Shown piece after piece: positions 51,756 to 60,162 of a DNA stretch of 64,000 bases (its first letter is position 1; each line of letters opens with the position of its first letter). The stretch comes from Microbacterium sp. Lineage in GTDB: Bacteria; Actinomycetota; Actinomycetes; Actinomycetales; Microbacteriaceae. A model generated the notes under the pieces. It was not told where the DNA came from. It saw only the letters and a list, made by a program, of their open reading frames with translations, and did not search any database. The translations under genes and the position numbers were made by a program. The stretch lies in NCBI RefSeq assembly GCF_031178445.1, contig NZ_JAPSIY010000004.1:186001-250000 (forward strand). Reading direction: 5' to 3'.

Positions 51756-51779
51756 TGCCGAAAGGCTCGTCGGCGGTGA

Positions 51780-53063
51780 TCAGCCGGCGAAGAACGCGCG
51801 CACCGCGCGCGACAGGTCGTGCAGATCGCTCACCCCGGCGAGTTCGCGAGCGGAGTGCATCGACAGGATCGGGATGCCGACGTCCACCGTGCGGATGCCG
51901 AGGCGGGTGGCCGTGATCGGGCCGATCGTCGATCCGCAGGGCACGCTGTTGTTCGACACGAACTCCTGCGACGACACGCCTGCCTGCTCGCACCATCCCG
52001 CCCAGGCGGCGGCACCGACGGCATCCGTCGCATAGCGCTGGTTCGCGTTGATCTTCAGGATGGGGCCGGAGCCGAGCACGGGCTGCACGACGGGGTCGTG
52101 CTTGTGCGCATGGTTGGGGTGCACGGAGTGACCGACGTCGCTCGACAGGTGCCAGGAGCTCGCGATCGCGCGGCGCTGCTCGGAGGCATCGGCCCCGAGC
52201 GCCTCATAAACGCGGGCGAGCACGTCCTCCAGGAAGGGACCCGCCGCGCCCGAGCGCGACTCCGATCCGAGCTCCTCGTGGTCGAAAGCCGCGAGCACCG
52301 GGATGACGTCCGCCGCCGCGCCGGCGGCCTCGATCAGAGCGACGACCCCGGCGTGCACCGACGCCAGATCATCGAGGCGACCGGATGCGAAGAACGCATC
52401 GTCCTTGCCGAACACGGCGCCGCGTGCCGCATCGGCCACCACGGCGTCGAACCCTCGGATGTCGGCGGCGTCGACACCGGCGGTCGCCGCCAGCTCGGCC
52501 AGCAGATCGGCCGACTCCGCTTCACCGAGCCCCCACACCGGCTGCGTGCCGGTCTGCTTGTCCAGCGCGAGACCGTCGTTCACACCGCGGTCGAGGTGGA
52601 TCGCCAGCTGCGGCAGGCGCAGCAGGGGTCCGGTCGCCGCGAGCACGACGCGTCCATCGGCCAGCGCGAGGCGGCCGGCCAGGCGCAGCTCTCTGTCGAG
52701 CCAGGAGTTCAGCAGCGGGCCGCCGTAGACCTCGACGGCCGCCTGCAGCCAGCCCTTCGCGCCGACGGTGGGCTTGGGCTTGAGCTTGAATCCGGGAGAG
52801 TCGGTGTGTGCCCCGAGAACGTGCACGGGAGTGGTCGGAGTGGCGCCGGAGGGCACGGTCCACGCGATCACGGCGCCGTCGCGCACCACCACGTAACGCC
52901 CCCCGGGCTGCGCTGGCCACGCGGCGGTCTCGTCGAGCCGTGAGAATCCGGCATCCTCGAGCCGGAGGGCGACCTGCTCGGTCGCGTGGTAGCTCGAAGG
53001 CGACTCCGCGACGAAATCGGCGAGATCGGTGGCATGGGCGAGGGCGGCGGGACTCACGGGCAT
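51780..53063 (-). CDS. M18-family aminopeptidase
   Basis: 427 residues from the ATG at 53063. M18 co-catalytic zinc ligands: HTDSPGFK (first His-Asp), FDHEELGS (Glu general base and Glu ligand), DVGHSVHPN and C-terminal ILSMHSAREL (last His). Dodecameric cytosolic enzyme that trims acidic or aliphatic N-terminal residues. Complete and of normal length. Confidence 0.92.
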   Translation of the reverse strand: MPVSPAALAHATDLADFVAESPSSYHATEQVALRLEDAGFSRLDETAAWPAQPGGRYVVVRDGAVIAWTVPSGATPTTPVHVLGAHTDSPGFKLKPKPTVGAKGWLQAAVEVYGGPLLNSWLDRELRLAGRLALADGRVVLAATGPLLRLPQLAIHLDRGVNDGLALDKQTGTQPVWGLGEAESADLLAELAATAGVDAADIRGFDAVVADAARGAVFGKDDAFFASGRLDDLASVHAGVVALIEAAGAAADVIPVLAAFDHEELGSESRSGAAGPFLEDVLARVYEALGADASEQRRAIASSWHLSSDVGHSVHPNHAHKHDPVVQPVLGSGPILKINANQRYATDAVGAAAWAGWCEQAGVSSQEFVSNNSVPCGSTIGPITATRLGIRTVDVGIPILSMHSARELAGVSDLHDLSRAVRAFFAG

Positions 53064-53137
53064 GTCTTCGATGCTAGTCGGGCGGCGTGCGCGGCCTGTC
53101 CGGCGCTCGAGCATCCTGGGGCTAGGGTGGAGGCGAC

Positions 53138-53256
53138 AGCGCCTAGGGTTCCGGGACCCCGCTGCTCGTCAGAGTGCGGAGTCCGGCTGGTCCGAGCGGC
53201 GCCACGCACGGCCGTCGGCCCGCGTCATCTGAACGGACAAAAGCCTGGAGGACCCG
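53138..53256 (+). promoter_or_regulatory. ykkC-class riboswitch (guanidine-I-like)
   Basis: Three conserved ykkC blocks occur in the right order and spacing: CTAGGGTTCC (53143-53152), GGCTGGTCCGAG (53185-53196) and ACGGACAAAAGCC followed by TGGAGGA (53233-53252). A downstream hairpin CGTCGCG-CCC-CGCGACG (53259-53275) ends just before the AGAAGGG SD of the EamA gene and may act as expression platform. Guanidine-I is favoured; ppGpp/PRPP-binding ykkC subtypes share these blocks and cannot be excluded by eye. Confidence 0.82.
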
Positions 53257-53292
53257 TTCGTCGCGCCCCGCGACGGGCAGAAGGGTCTTCGC

Positions 53293-54156
53293 ATGCCGGT
53301 CACCGCCATCGCCCTCGCGTTGAGCGCCGCCGTCGCGCACGCCGCGTGGAACATCATCGCCCACAACGTCAGCCGCGCAGGTGCGCCCTTCCTCTGGTGG
53401 GGTGCGTTGGCGAGCACGGTCGTCTGGATCGGGGTCGTCCCGTTCACCGGGGGGCTCGGAACCGATGACGTCGCCGGCTTCGCGCTGGGCGTCGCCGTGT
53501 CGGCGGTGCTGCATGTGCTGTACATGTCAGTGCTGCAGCGGGGCTACCAGTCGGGCAACCTGTCGACCGTATACGCCACCGCGCGGGGCAGCGGTCCTTT
53601 TCTGTCGGTGATCGTCGCCGTGCTGCTGCTCGGTGAGCGACCCTCCGCCCTCGCCCTGGCCGGTGTGGGACTGGTCATCGTCGGCGTCGTGGCCGTCGGC
53701 TTCGTCGACCGCGGCTCTGCAGCGGGTGGACGCCGGCTCGATCCCGCACTGCTGTTCGGCCTGCTCACCGGCGTGATGATCGCCACCTATACGATCTGGG
53801 ATGCGCACGCCGTGCGTGAATGGAGTCTGTCGCCGGTGGCGTTCATGGTCGGCACGACTCTGGCGCAGCTGCCGTTCTACAGCTTCGCCGTACGCGGACG
53901 GTGGCGGGCGGTGGGCGAGCTGGGCCGTCGCCAATGGCGCCGCATCCTGGCCTTCGGGATCCTGTCGCCGCTGTCGTACATCCTCGTGCTGCAGGCGATC
54001 ACGATAGCCCCGGTCGCCCTCATCGCGCCCCTGCGCGAGGTGAGCGTGGTGCTCGTGAGCCTGTTCGGCGCCATCCTGCTTCGCGAATCGCGCCCGGCCT
54101 GGCGCATCGCGGCGTCCATCATCGTGGTGGCCGGAGTGGTGCTGATCGCGCTCTGA
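53293..54156 (+). CDS. EamA/DMT-family transporter under ykkC riboswitch control
   Basis: 287 residues, ten predicted helices in two EamA repeats (about 5-135 and 155-287). N-terminus IALALSAAVAHAAWNIIAHN and C-terminus PLREVSVVLVSLFGAILLRES are DMT-superfamily features. The guanidine-I aptamer upstream implies a role in guanidine or guanidine-derivative efflux, a job usually done by four-helix SMR (Gdx) proteins. The substrate is inferred from the riboswitch alone. Confidence 0.87.
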   Translation: MPVTAIALALSAAVAHAAWNIIAHNVSRAGAPFLWWGALASTVVWIGVVPFTGGLGTDDVAGFALGVAVSAVLHVLYMSVLQRGYQSGNLSTVYATARGSGPFLSVIVAVLLLGERPSALALAGVGLVIVGVVAVGFVDRGSAAGGRRLDPALLFGLLTGVMIATYTIWDAHAVREWSLSPVAFMVGTTLAQLPFYSFAVRGRWRAVGELGRRQWRRILAFGILSPLSYILVLQAITIAPVALIAPLREVSVVLVSLFGAILLRESRPAWRIAASIIVVAGVVLIAL

Positions 54157-54284
54157 GGGTGGGCCGGCATGCAATGTCAGAGGCCCGTCGTACTCTGGGA
54201 TCACCGGACAGAACCCGACCACGCTCTCTGCAGCACGAACGCCCGAACCCGGCTTTCCCCTTCTGCGATCCAGAGAGCGAGACC

Positions 54285-55634
54285 ATGGCGGAGCACCTGG
54301 CACCCCTGTACGAGGCGATGGCCCGCCTCGAAGAGGCGTGGGCGGATGCGGAGGGTGCATCGAGTCTGACTCGACCGCGTCTGGTCGCGACGAACGAGGC
54401 GATCGGGCTGATGCAGCGTCGGCTGGACGCGCTGCGGGTCGAGGTCGCCACCGAGATCGCCCACGAGTCGCGACCCGAGCTGGGGCCGGATTCGCTGGCA
54501 AGGCAGCAGGGGTACCGCAACACGGCGCAGCTGATCGCCGCCACCTCCGGAACGTCGGTGGGCGACTCAGCGCGTCTGGTGAAGGTCGGAGAGGCGATCG
54601 CGCCGCGCACGAACCTGGTGGGTGAGCCCCTGCCGGCGAGATATCCGGCCGTGCAGCGCGCCGTTCACGCCGGCGTGGTGAGCGCCCAGGTCGCGGGGCA
54701 GATCATCGGCGTGCTCGAGCGGTGTCGCTTGGCGGCCGGAGCCGAGAGGATCGCCGAAGCCGAGGAGATCCTCGTCACGAAGTCAGCAGGGTTCTCGGTC
54801 GACGACGTGCGCAGGCTGCTGGCCCGCGCCGAGGCGTGGCTCGATCCCGACGGCATCGAGCAGCGCGAAGACCAGCGGCGCCCTCGCCGCTCGGCGACCA
54901 TGTTCGAACGCGACGGCATGTTCCACCTGAACCTCGTCACCACTGCTGCGCAGGGCGCTCCGATCCGGACCGCCGTGCAAGGACATGTCTCGGCTGTGTT
55001 CGCTGCCCGCCATGGCGCGCTCGCCGCCGACGCCCCCGATGCTGATCAGCGCTCGGTTGCGATGATCCAGGCCGACGCGCTCGCCGCGATCTGTGAGCAT
55101 GCGCTCGGATGTGGGGAGGCCGGATCGGTTCCGCTGAACGGGGCGAGCGTCATCGTCCGCGTGAGTCTGGAGCACCTCACCGCGGGCGTCGGCCACGGCA
55201 CGATCGACGGCACCGACGAGCCCGTCAGCATCGCTGCGGTCCGCCGCATGGCTGCTTCGGGCGGCGTCATCCCGTGCGTACTGGGAAGCAGGGGTGAGGT
55301 TCTGGACTGGGGTCGTGAGAAGCGTCTGTTCACCCGTGCTCAGCGTCTCGCACTCGCCGAGCGTGACGGAGGATGCGCCATGTGCGGGCTGCCGCCCGGC
55401 ATGGCCAAGGCCCATCACATCCGCTGGTGGACCAGGGATGCCGGGCCGACTGACCTCGACAACGGAGTGCTTCTGTGCGAGACCTGTCACCATCGCATCC
55501 ACGACAACGGCTGGGACATCCGGATCGAGGGAGTCGGCGTCGCTGCGCGCGTGTGGTTCATCCCGCCGCCGTACGTCGACCCGCTGCGCGCACCGCGACT
55601 CGGCGGCAGGGCGAGATTCGACGTCGCGGCCTGA
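54285..55634 (+). CDS. DUF222 / HNH endonuclease signature protein
   Basis: 449 residues. Long helical DUF222 region (about 10-330), then an HNH motif at about 355-410: CAMCGLPP, KAHHIRWW, TDLDNGVLLCETCHHRIHDNGW. Actinobacterial genomes carry many copies (13E12-like), possibly intron-, intein- or phage-derived nucleases of unknown role. Start ATG at 54285; in-frame codons upstream are open but lack an SD. Confidence 0.87.
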   Translation: MAEHLAPLYEAMARLEEAWADAEGASSLTRPRLVATNEAIGLMQRRLDALRVEVATEIAHESRPELGPDSLARQQGYRNTAQLIAATSGTSVGDSARLVKVGEAIAPRTNLVGEPLPARYPAVQRAVHAGVVSAQVAGQIIGVLERCRLAAGAERIAEAEEILVTKSAGFSVDDVRRLLARAEAWLDPDGIEQREDQRRPRRSATMFERDGMFHLNLVTTAAQGAPIRTAVQGHVSAVFAARHGALAADAPDADQRSVAMIQADALAAICEHALGCGEAGSVPLNGASVIVRVSLEHLTAGVGHGTIDGTDEPVSIAAVRRMAASGGVIPCVLGSRGEVLDWGREKRLFTRAQRLALAERDGGCAMCGLPPGMAKAHHIRWWTRDAGPTDLDNGVLLCETCHHRIHDNGWDIRIEGVGVAARVWFIPPPYVDPLRAPRLGGRARFDVAA

Positions 55635-55663
55635 GGAAGAAGCACGCCTCCGGCCCGGGGGGA

Positions 55664-55697
55664 GGGGAGCGGAAGCGGGGGTCGGGGAGCGGAAGCG
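55664..55697 (+). repeat. 20-bp-spaced direct repeat in an intergenic gap
   Basis: GGGGAGCGGAAGCG occurs at 55664-55677 and 55684-55697 between the convergent HNH and GntR genes. No function is evident. Confidence 0.6.
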
Positions 55698-55723
55698 TAC
55701 GCCGCCGCATCCCACGATCGTCC

Positions 55724-56470
55724 CTAGCCGCCTACGGCGCGGAGGTACTGGCCGTCTGCTGAGATGCCTGATGCGGCGACGGTGAAGCGCACCACCTCGC
55801 TGAGATAGCGATCCTCCGAGGCCTCGAAGACGCGGCCCTCCGCATCACGGGAGATGCGGCTCAGCCTGAGGATGGGCGAGCCCGCGGGCACGCTCAGCAG
55901 CGCGGCGTCCTGGTCGTCGGCCGCGACGGCGTCGATCTCGTGCTGCAACCCGACGATGGGGTGCCCTTGCGACGCCAGGTATTCGGTGATCGAGATCTCG
56001 TCGGGATCCACCTGAAGCAGCAGTCGGCCGACGTCCTCGCGGTAGTACAGCCGCTCCAGCATCGTCGGACGCCCGTCGAGCAGACGAAGCCGCACGACGC
56101 TCACGATCGTGTCGTCGGGGGCGACTCCCAGCGCCGAGGCCTTCTCGGGCCCCGCCTTGCGGATGCTGAGTTCCTGCGTGATCGCGCCGGGAATGACGCC
56201 GAGGTCCCGCGCCCAGCGCGTGAACGGCACCGACATGTCGACGGCCTGGTTCGCCTTCTTCGAAACCACGCGCGCAGGCCGCCCCCGATGCGTCTGGATC
56301 AGGCCTTCGGCGCGCAGGGATGCCAGGGCATTACGGATGGGGCCCCGGGACGTGCTCCACCTCTCGGCAAGCTCGGCCTCGGTGGGCACGTCGTCGCCGG
56401 GGCGCAGCTCGCCCGCGGCGATCCGCCCGCGCAGGTCGTCTGCGATCTGGGTGTAGACAGCTTCAGCCAC
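55724..56470 (-). CDS. GntR/UTRA regulator of the phosphonate operon
   Basis: 248 residues. HutC-type winged helix (about 1-70: YTQIADDLRGRIAAGELRPGDDVPTEAELAERW) followed by a UTRA effector domain (about 95-240). Divergent from phnD. PhnF-like regulators of this class respond to phosphate status or phosphonates. The divergent gap has GCATAC (56475-56480) and GTATGC (56504-56509) inverted arms and the palindrome ACTAGT (56479-56484) as candidate sites. Confidence 0.87.
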   Translation of the reverse strand: MAEAVYTQIADDLRGRIAAGELRPGDDVPTEAELAERWSTSRGPIRNALASLRAEGLIQTHRGRPARVVSKKANQAVDMSVPFTRWARDLGVIPGAITQELSIRKAGPEKASALGVAPDDTIVSVVRLRLLDGRPTMLERLYYREDVGRLLLQVDPDEISITEYLASQGHPIVGLQHEIDAVAADDQDAALLSVPAGSPILRLSRISRDAEGRVFEASEDRYLSEVVRFTVAASGISADGQYLRAVGG

Positions 56471-56474
56471 ATAG

Positions 56475-56509
56475 GCATACTAGTTGGCCATTCATCGTCC
56501 TGCGTATGC
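56475..56509. promoter_or_regulatory. Operator candidates in the phn divergent promoter
   Basis: GCATAC...GTATGC inverted arms 23 bp apart, with ACTAGT inside, directly upstream of the GntR/UTRA gene. Plausible HutC-type binding region; weak by-eye evidence. Confidence 0.35.
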
Positions 56510-56641
56510 GTTATTGCAGAGTTCATTCCGGAAAAGCCTTGGTGAACGAGCGCTGAACAGTGGCGAGATAGGTACATTTCTGAGGCTCTACGCTGCCAGA
56601 GTTGCTGGCGGATACCCGTCCCACACCTCCGAAAGGTCCTC

Positions 56642-57565
56642 ATGAAGCTTCGCGCTCTCCCCGTTCTCGCCGGCGCCGCTGTGCTCGCGCTCGGCCTCGC
56701 CGCCTGTTCCGGGTCTGCCGGTGCCAGCGGTGGCTCCGAGGGGTCGTCGGCTGCCGGCGGCTACGCCGTCGACGAGAACACGCTGGTCTTCGGCGTCGTA
56801 CCCGACGCGGTCGACACGGAGACCAACTATCAGCCCCTGATGGACTACATCGCCGAGAAGACCGGCAAGAGCGTCGAATACCACGAGTCCACCGACTACG
56901 CGGCGCTGATCGAGGCCGCCATCGCGGGCAAGGTCGACGTGGCCTCGTTCTCGGGTTTCACCTACGTGACGGCCACGAACAACGGCGCTGAGCTCACGCC
57001 CATCTCGTCCATCGTCACCGCCGAAGGCCAGGAGCCCGGTTACTACTCGCAGGCGATCGCCCCGAAGGGCAGCGACATCTCCTCGATCGAGGACTTCAAG
57101 GGCAAGAAGGTCTGCTTCGTCGACCCGTCGTCCACCTCCGGCTACCTGTTCCCGAGCTACAACCTGCTCGAGGCCGGCATCGACCCCGAGAACGACATCA
57201 CCCCGGTCTTCGCAGGCAAGCACGACGTCAGCGTCACCAAGGTCGGCGAAGGCAAGGAGTGCGAGGTCGGATTCGCCGAGGACAGCGAGGTCGAGAAGTC
57301 CGACAAGGTAAAGGTCATCGCCGAGACGATGGTTCCCGGCGCCCCGCTGGTGTACTCCGACACGCTGCCGAAGGACATCAAGCAGACGCTCACGGATGCT
57401 CTCTCCGAGGTCACCATCGACGACATCATCGCAGCCGGCGTCGACAGTGCGGACTCCGACGCGTTCCGCTCGGTGTTCCACGCCACCAAGCCGGTCGATG
57501 ACGAGTACTACGACCTGATCCGCGACATCTGCAAGCAGACGCACGCGACGCAGTGCCAGGGCTGA
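56642..57565 (+). CDS. phnD: Phosphonate ABC transporter substrate-binding lipoprotein
   Basis: 307 residues. Signal peptide with lipobox LAAC (about residue 19-22) and a Gly/Ser-rich linker, then a PhnD/Phosphonate-bd domain: LVFGVVPDAVDTETNYQPLMDYIAEKTGK, DYAALIEAAIAGKVDVASFSGFTYV and CFVDPSSTSGYLFPSYNL. Captures 2-aminoethylphosphonate or related organophosphonates outside the membrane. GAAAGG precedes the ATG. First gene of a six-gene operon. Confidence 0.92.
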   Translation: MKLRALPVLAGAAVLALGLAACSGSAGASGGSEGSSAAGGYAVDENTLVFGVVPDAVDTETNYQPLMDYIAEKTGKSVEYHESTDYAALIEAAIAGKVDVASFSGFTYVTATNNGAELTPISSIVTAEGQEPGYYSQAIAPKGSDISSIEDFKGKKVCFVDPSSTSGYLFPSYNLLEAGIDPENDITPVFAGKHDVSVTKVGEGKECEVGFAEDSEVEKSDKVKVIAETMVPGAPLVYSDTLPKDIKQTLTDALSEVTIDDIIAAGVDSADSDAFRSVFHATKPVDDEYYDLIRDICKQTHATQCQG

Positions 57566-57595
57566 CCGCCTGACGACGGACCCCGGGAGACGAAC

Positions 57596-58438
57596 ATGAA
57601 CGCGATCAACACCACGGCCTCGGCCGCCCTTGCCGAGCCGGTCGTCCGCATCGACTCGCTCACCAAGCGCTTCGACCAGACCACCGCGCTGTCGGGCGTG
57701 GATCTCACGGTCGGCCGCGGAGAGATCGTCGTGCTGCTCGGCCTCTCGGGGTCCGGCAAGTCCACTCTGCTGCGACACATCGACGCGCTCGAGCTTCCCA
57801 CCTCCGGATCGGTGAGTGTGCTCGGCGAGAAGGTACCGGCACTGCGTGGTCGGGCACTGCGCCGGCTGCGCAGTCGCGTCGGCTTCATCTTCCAGCAGTT
57901 CGAGCTGGTCGGCTCTCTCACGGTGCTCGAGAACGTGCTGACAGGATCCCTCGCAGGCCTGCGCGGCCCGCGGCTGGGACTCTTCTCCTACTCCCGCGCC
58001 GACAAGCTGCGCGCCCTCGGCCACCTCGACAGGGTGGGCCTGCTCGATCGCGCCTACCAGCGCGCCGACACGCTCTCGGGCGGTCAGCAGCAGCGGGTAG
58101 CGATCGCGCGCGCCCTCATGCAGAATCCCGAGGTACTCCTTGCCGACGAGCCGGTGGCCTCCCTCGACCCCGAGTCAAGCTCGCAGGTGATGGCGCTGAT
58201 CCGCGAGATCGCCGCCGACGACGGACTCACGGTGCTGTGCAGCCTGCACCAGGTCGACCTCGCCATCGACTGGGCCGACCGCATCGTCGGCCTCCGCCAC
58301 GGCGAGGTCGTGCTCGACACCACCACCGACTCGCTCGACAAGGCGCAGGTCATGGAGATCTATGGCCGCGTCGCCACCAGCACCGCCGAGCTGCAGGCAC
58401 TGGAATCCGAGCTCATGGTGGCGGAGACGATGGCATGA
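57596..58438 (+). CDS. phnC: Phosphonate ABC transporter ATP-binding protein
   Basis: 280 residues. Walker A GLSGSGKST, Q-loop FIFQQFELVGSLTVLENVLTGSL (PhnC-specific), signature LSGGQQQRVAIARAL, Walker B VLLADEP and H-loop SLHQVDLA. Drives phosphonate import with PhnD and the fused PhnE. Overlaps the permease start (ATGA). Confidence 0.92.
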   Translation: MNAINTTASAALAEPVVRIDSLTKRFDQTTALSGVDLTVGRGEIVVLLGLSGSGKSTLLRHIDALELPTSGSVSVLGEKVPALRGRALRRLRSRVGFIFQQFELVGSLTVLENVLTGSLAGLRGPRLGLFSYSRADKLRALGHLDRVGLLDRAYQRADTLSGGQQQRVAIARALMQNPEVLLADEPVASLDPESSSQVMALIREIAADDGLTVLCSLHQVDLAIDWADRIVGLRHGEVVLDTTTDSLDKAQVMEIYGRVATSTAELQALESELMVAETMA

Positions 58439-60162
58439 CGCTCACCGCTTTGCGGCCCGGCTCCCCGACGCACCCGGCCTCCGACCTCGACGCCCGCGCG
58501 CCGCGGCGCCGCATCAGCCCCGAGCGCATCTGCGCCACGCTCACCCTGCTCGTCATCGCAGGCCTCGCCGTCGCCGCGCTCATCGACCTCGACATCACGT
58601 TCGCCGGGGTCGCAGGCAGCATCGACAGCGCCGAGAACTTCTTCGGCCGCGTCGGCGGTCTGCGCTTCCCCGAGCCGGCTGAACTGCTTCGCCTCACGGT
58701 CCTGACCGTGGGGCTCGTGGCCACCGGGACGCTGCTCGCGGCTGCGCTCTCGGTGCCGGTGGCGTATCTGGCCGCGTCCAACACCACGCCTCACTCCACA
58801 GCCCGCGCCGTCGCGCGCTTCATCGGCGTCTTCACCCGTGCACTGCCCGACGTCGTGCTCGCCATGGTCTTCGTGCTGATGTTCTCGCTCGGCACGCTTC
58901 CCGGCATCCTCGCGATCGGCATCCATTCGATCGGGATGATCTCGAAGCTGTTCGCCGATGCGATCGAGCAGATCGATGAGGGTCCGCGCCTCGCGATTCG
59001 CGCTGCGGGTGGCACGAAGCTGCAGGAGTTCGTCTCTGGCGTGCTCCCGCAGGTGCTCCCCAGCTGGGTGGCGACGGTTCTGCACCGCAACGACATCAAC
59101 CTGCGCGGCTCGGTGGTGCTCGGCTACGTCGGAGTCGCCGGCCTCGGCCTCGAGATGTCGCACGCCTTCAAGTCGCTCGACTACGGCCTCGGGCTCGGCA
59201 TCGCCCTCGTCATCTTCCTGCTGTGCGTCGGCATGGAGATCGTCTCCAGCGCCGTGCGTGTCGCGATGCTCGGCGAGACGAATGCAGGCAGGGGCGTGTT
59301 CGTGAGACTGTTCACCCGCAGGAAGACCTCCGCCGGGCGCCCGTCCCCGTCGGCGCGACGCTTCGCCTCCGCCGAGCAGGCGCTCCGCCGGCCCTGGACC
59401 GCGTCGCGCGTGCGCAACACCGCAGCCGGTTGGATCGCCGTCGCCGCCGTGATCGGATCCGTCGTGGTGAGCGACATCATCTGGGCCGACTTCCTGGCCT
59501 TCTGGGGTCGGGTGCCGGAGGTCGCGGCATCCTTCTGGCCGCCCGACTTCGGCAGCTACGGGTTCGCGGTGATCGGCGCCGCCATGCTCGACACCATCCG
59601 CATCGCGCTGGCCGCGACGCTCATCACCTTCGTGATCTCCCTCGTCATCGGCTCGCTCGCCGCTCGCAACGTGGCCCCGAACGCCGGCGTGCAGGGCGGG
59701 TTCCGGCTGTTGCTGGTGATCATCCGCGGCATCCCCGAGCTGATCCTCGCGATCGTGCTCATCATCATCACGGGCCTCGGGCCGCAGGCCGGCACGATCG
59801 CACTGGCCATCGGCGGTATCGGCCTGCTCGGCAAGCTCATCGCCGACTCCTTCGAAGAGGTTCCCCGCGGCCCCGAGCGAGCGCTGCTGGCGACCGGGGC
59901 GAGCAGGCTGCAGATGTATGCGGCGGCGACCCTGCCGCAGGGCTCGCGCGCGCTGATCGGCCACACGTTCTACATGCTCGACACCAACGTGCGCGCAGCG
60001 ACGCTGCTGGGCATCGTCGGCGGCGGGGGTGTCGGCTACTACCTGCTGAACGCCGGCCAGGGCTCCAACTACCCGCTGGTGACGAGCATCGTGCTGATGA
60101 TCCTCGTGACAGTGCTCGTGGTCGAGGGGATCGCGATGTGGATGCGGCAGGTGTTCCGATGA
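58435..60162 (+). CDS. phnE: Fused phosphonate ABC permease (PhnE-PhnE)
   Basis: 575 residues with two complete PhnE-type permease domains (about 40-270 and 325-575), each about six helices with its own EAA loop: EGPRLAIRAAGGTKLQEFVSGVLPQ and RGPERALLATGASRLQMYAAATLPQ. Most organisms encode one PhnE that dimerises or two separate genes, so here the dimer is covalent. Start overlaps phnC and its stop overlaps the oxidase. Confidence 0.9.
   Translation: MTLTALRPGSPTHPASDLDARAPRRRISPERICATLTLLVIAGLAVAALIDLDITFAGVAGSIDSAENFFGRVGGLRFPEPAELLRLTVLTVGLVATGTLLAAALSVPVAYLAASNTTPHSTARAVARFIGVFTRALPDVVLAMVFVLMFSLGTLPGILAIGIHSIGMISKLFADAIEQIDEGPRLAIRAAGGTKLQEFVSGVLPQVLPSWVATVLHRNDINLRGSVVLGYVGVAGLGLEMSHAFKSLDYGLGLGIALVIFLLCVGMEIVSSAVRVAMLGETNAGRGVFVRLFTRRKTSAGRPSPSARRFASAEQALRRPWTASRVRNTAAGWIAVAAVIGSVVVSDIIWADFLAFWGRVPEVAASFWPPDFGSYGFAVIGAAMLDTIRIALAATLITFVISLVIGSLAARNVAPNAGVQGGFRLLLVIIRGIPELILAIVLIIITGLGPQAGTIALAIGGIGLLGKLIADSFEEVPRGPERALLATGASRLQMYAAATLPQGSRALIGHTFYMLDTNVRAATLLGIVGGGGVGYYLLNAGQGSNYPLVTSIVLMILVTVLVVEGIAMWMRQVFR

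Noticed and set aside
55664..55697. Two-copy direct repeat considered as the start of a CRISPR-like or iteron array
   Set aside because: Only two copies with a 6-base spacer in a convergent gap; no cas genes or replication genes.
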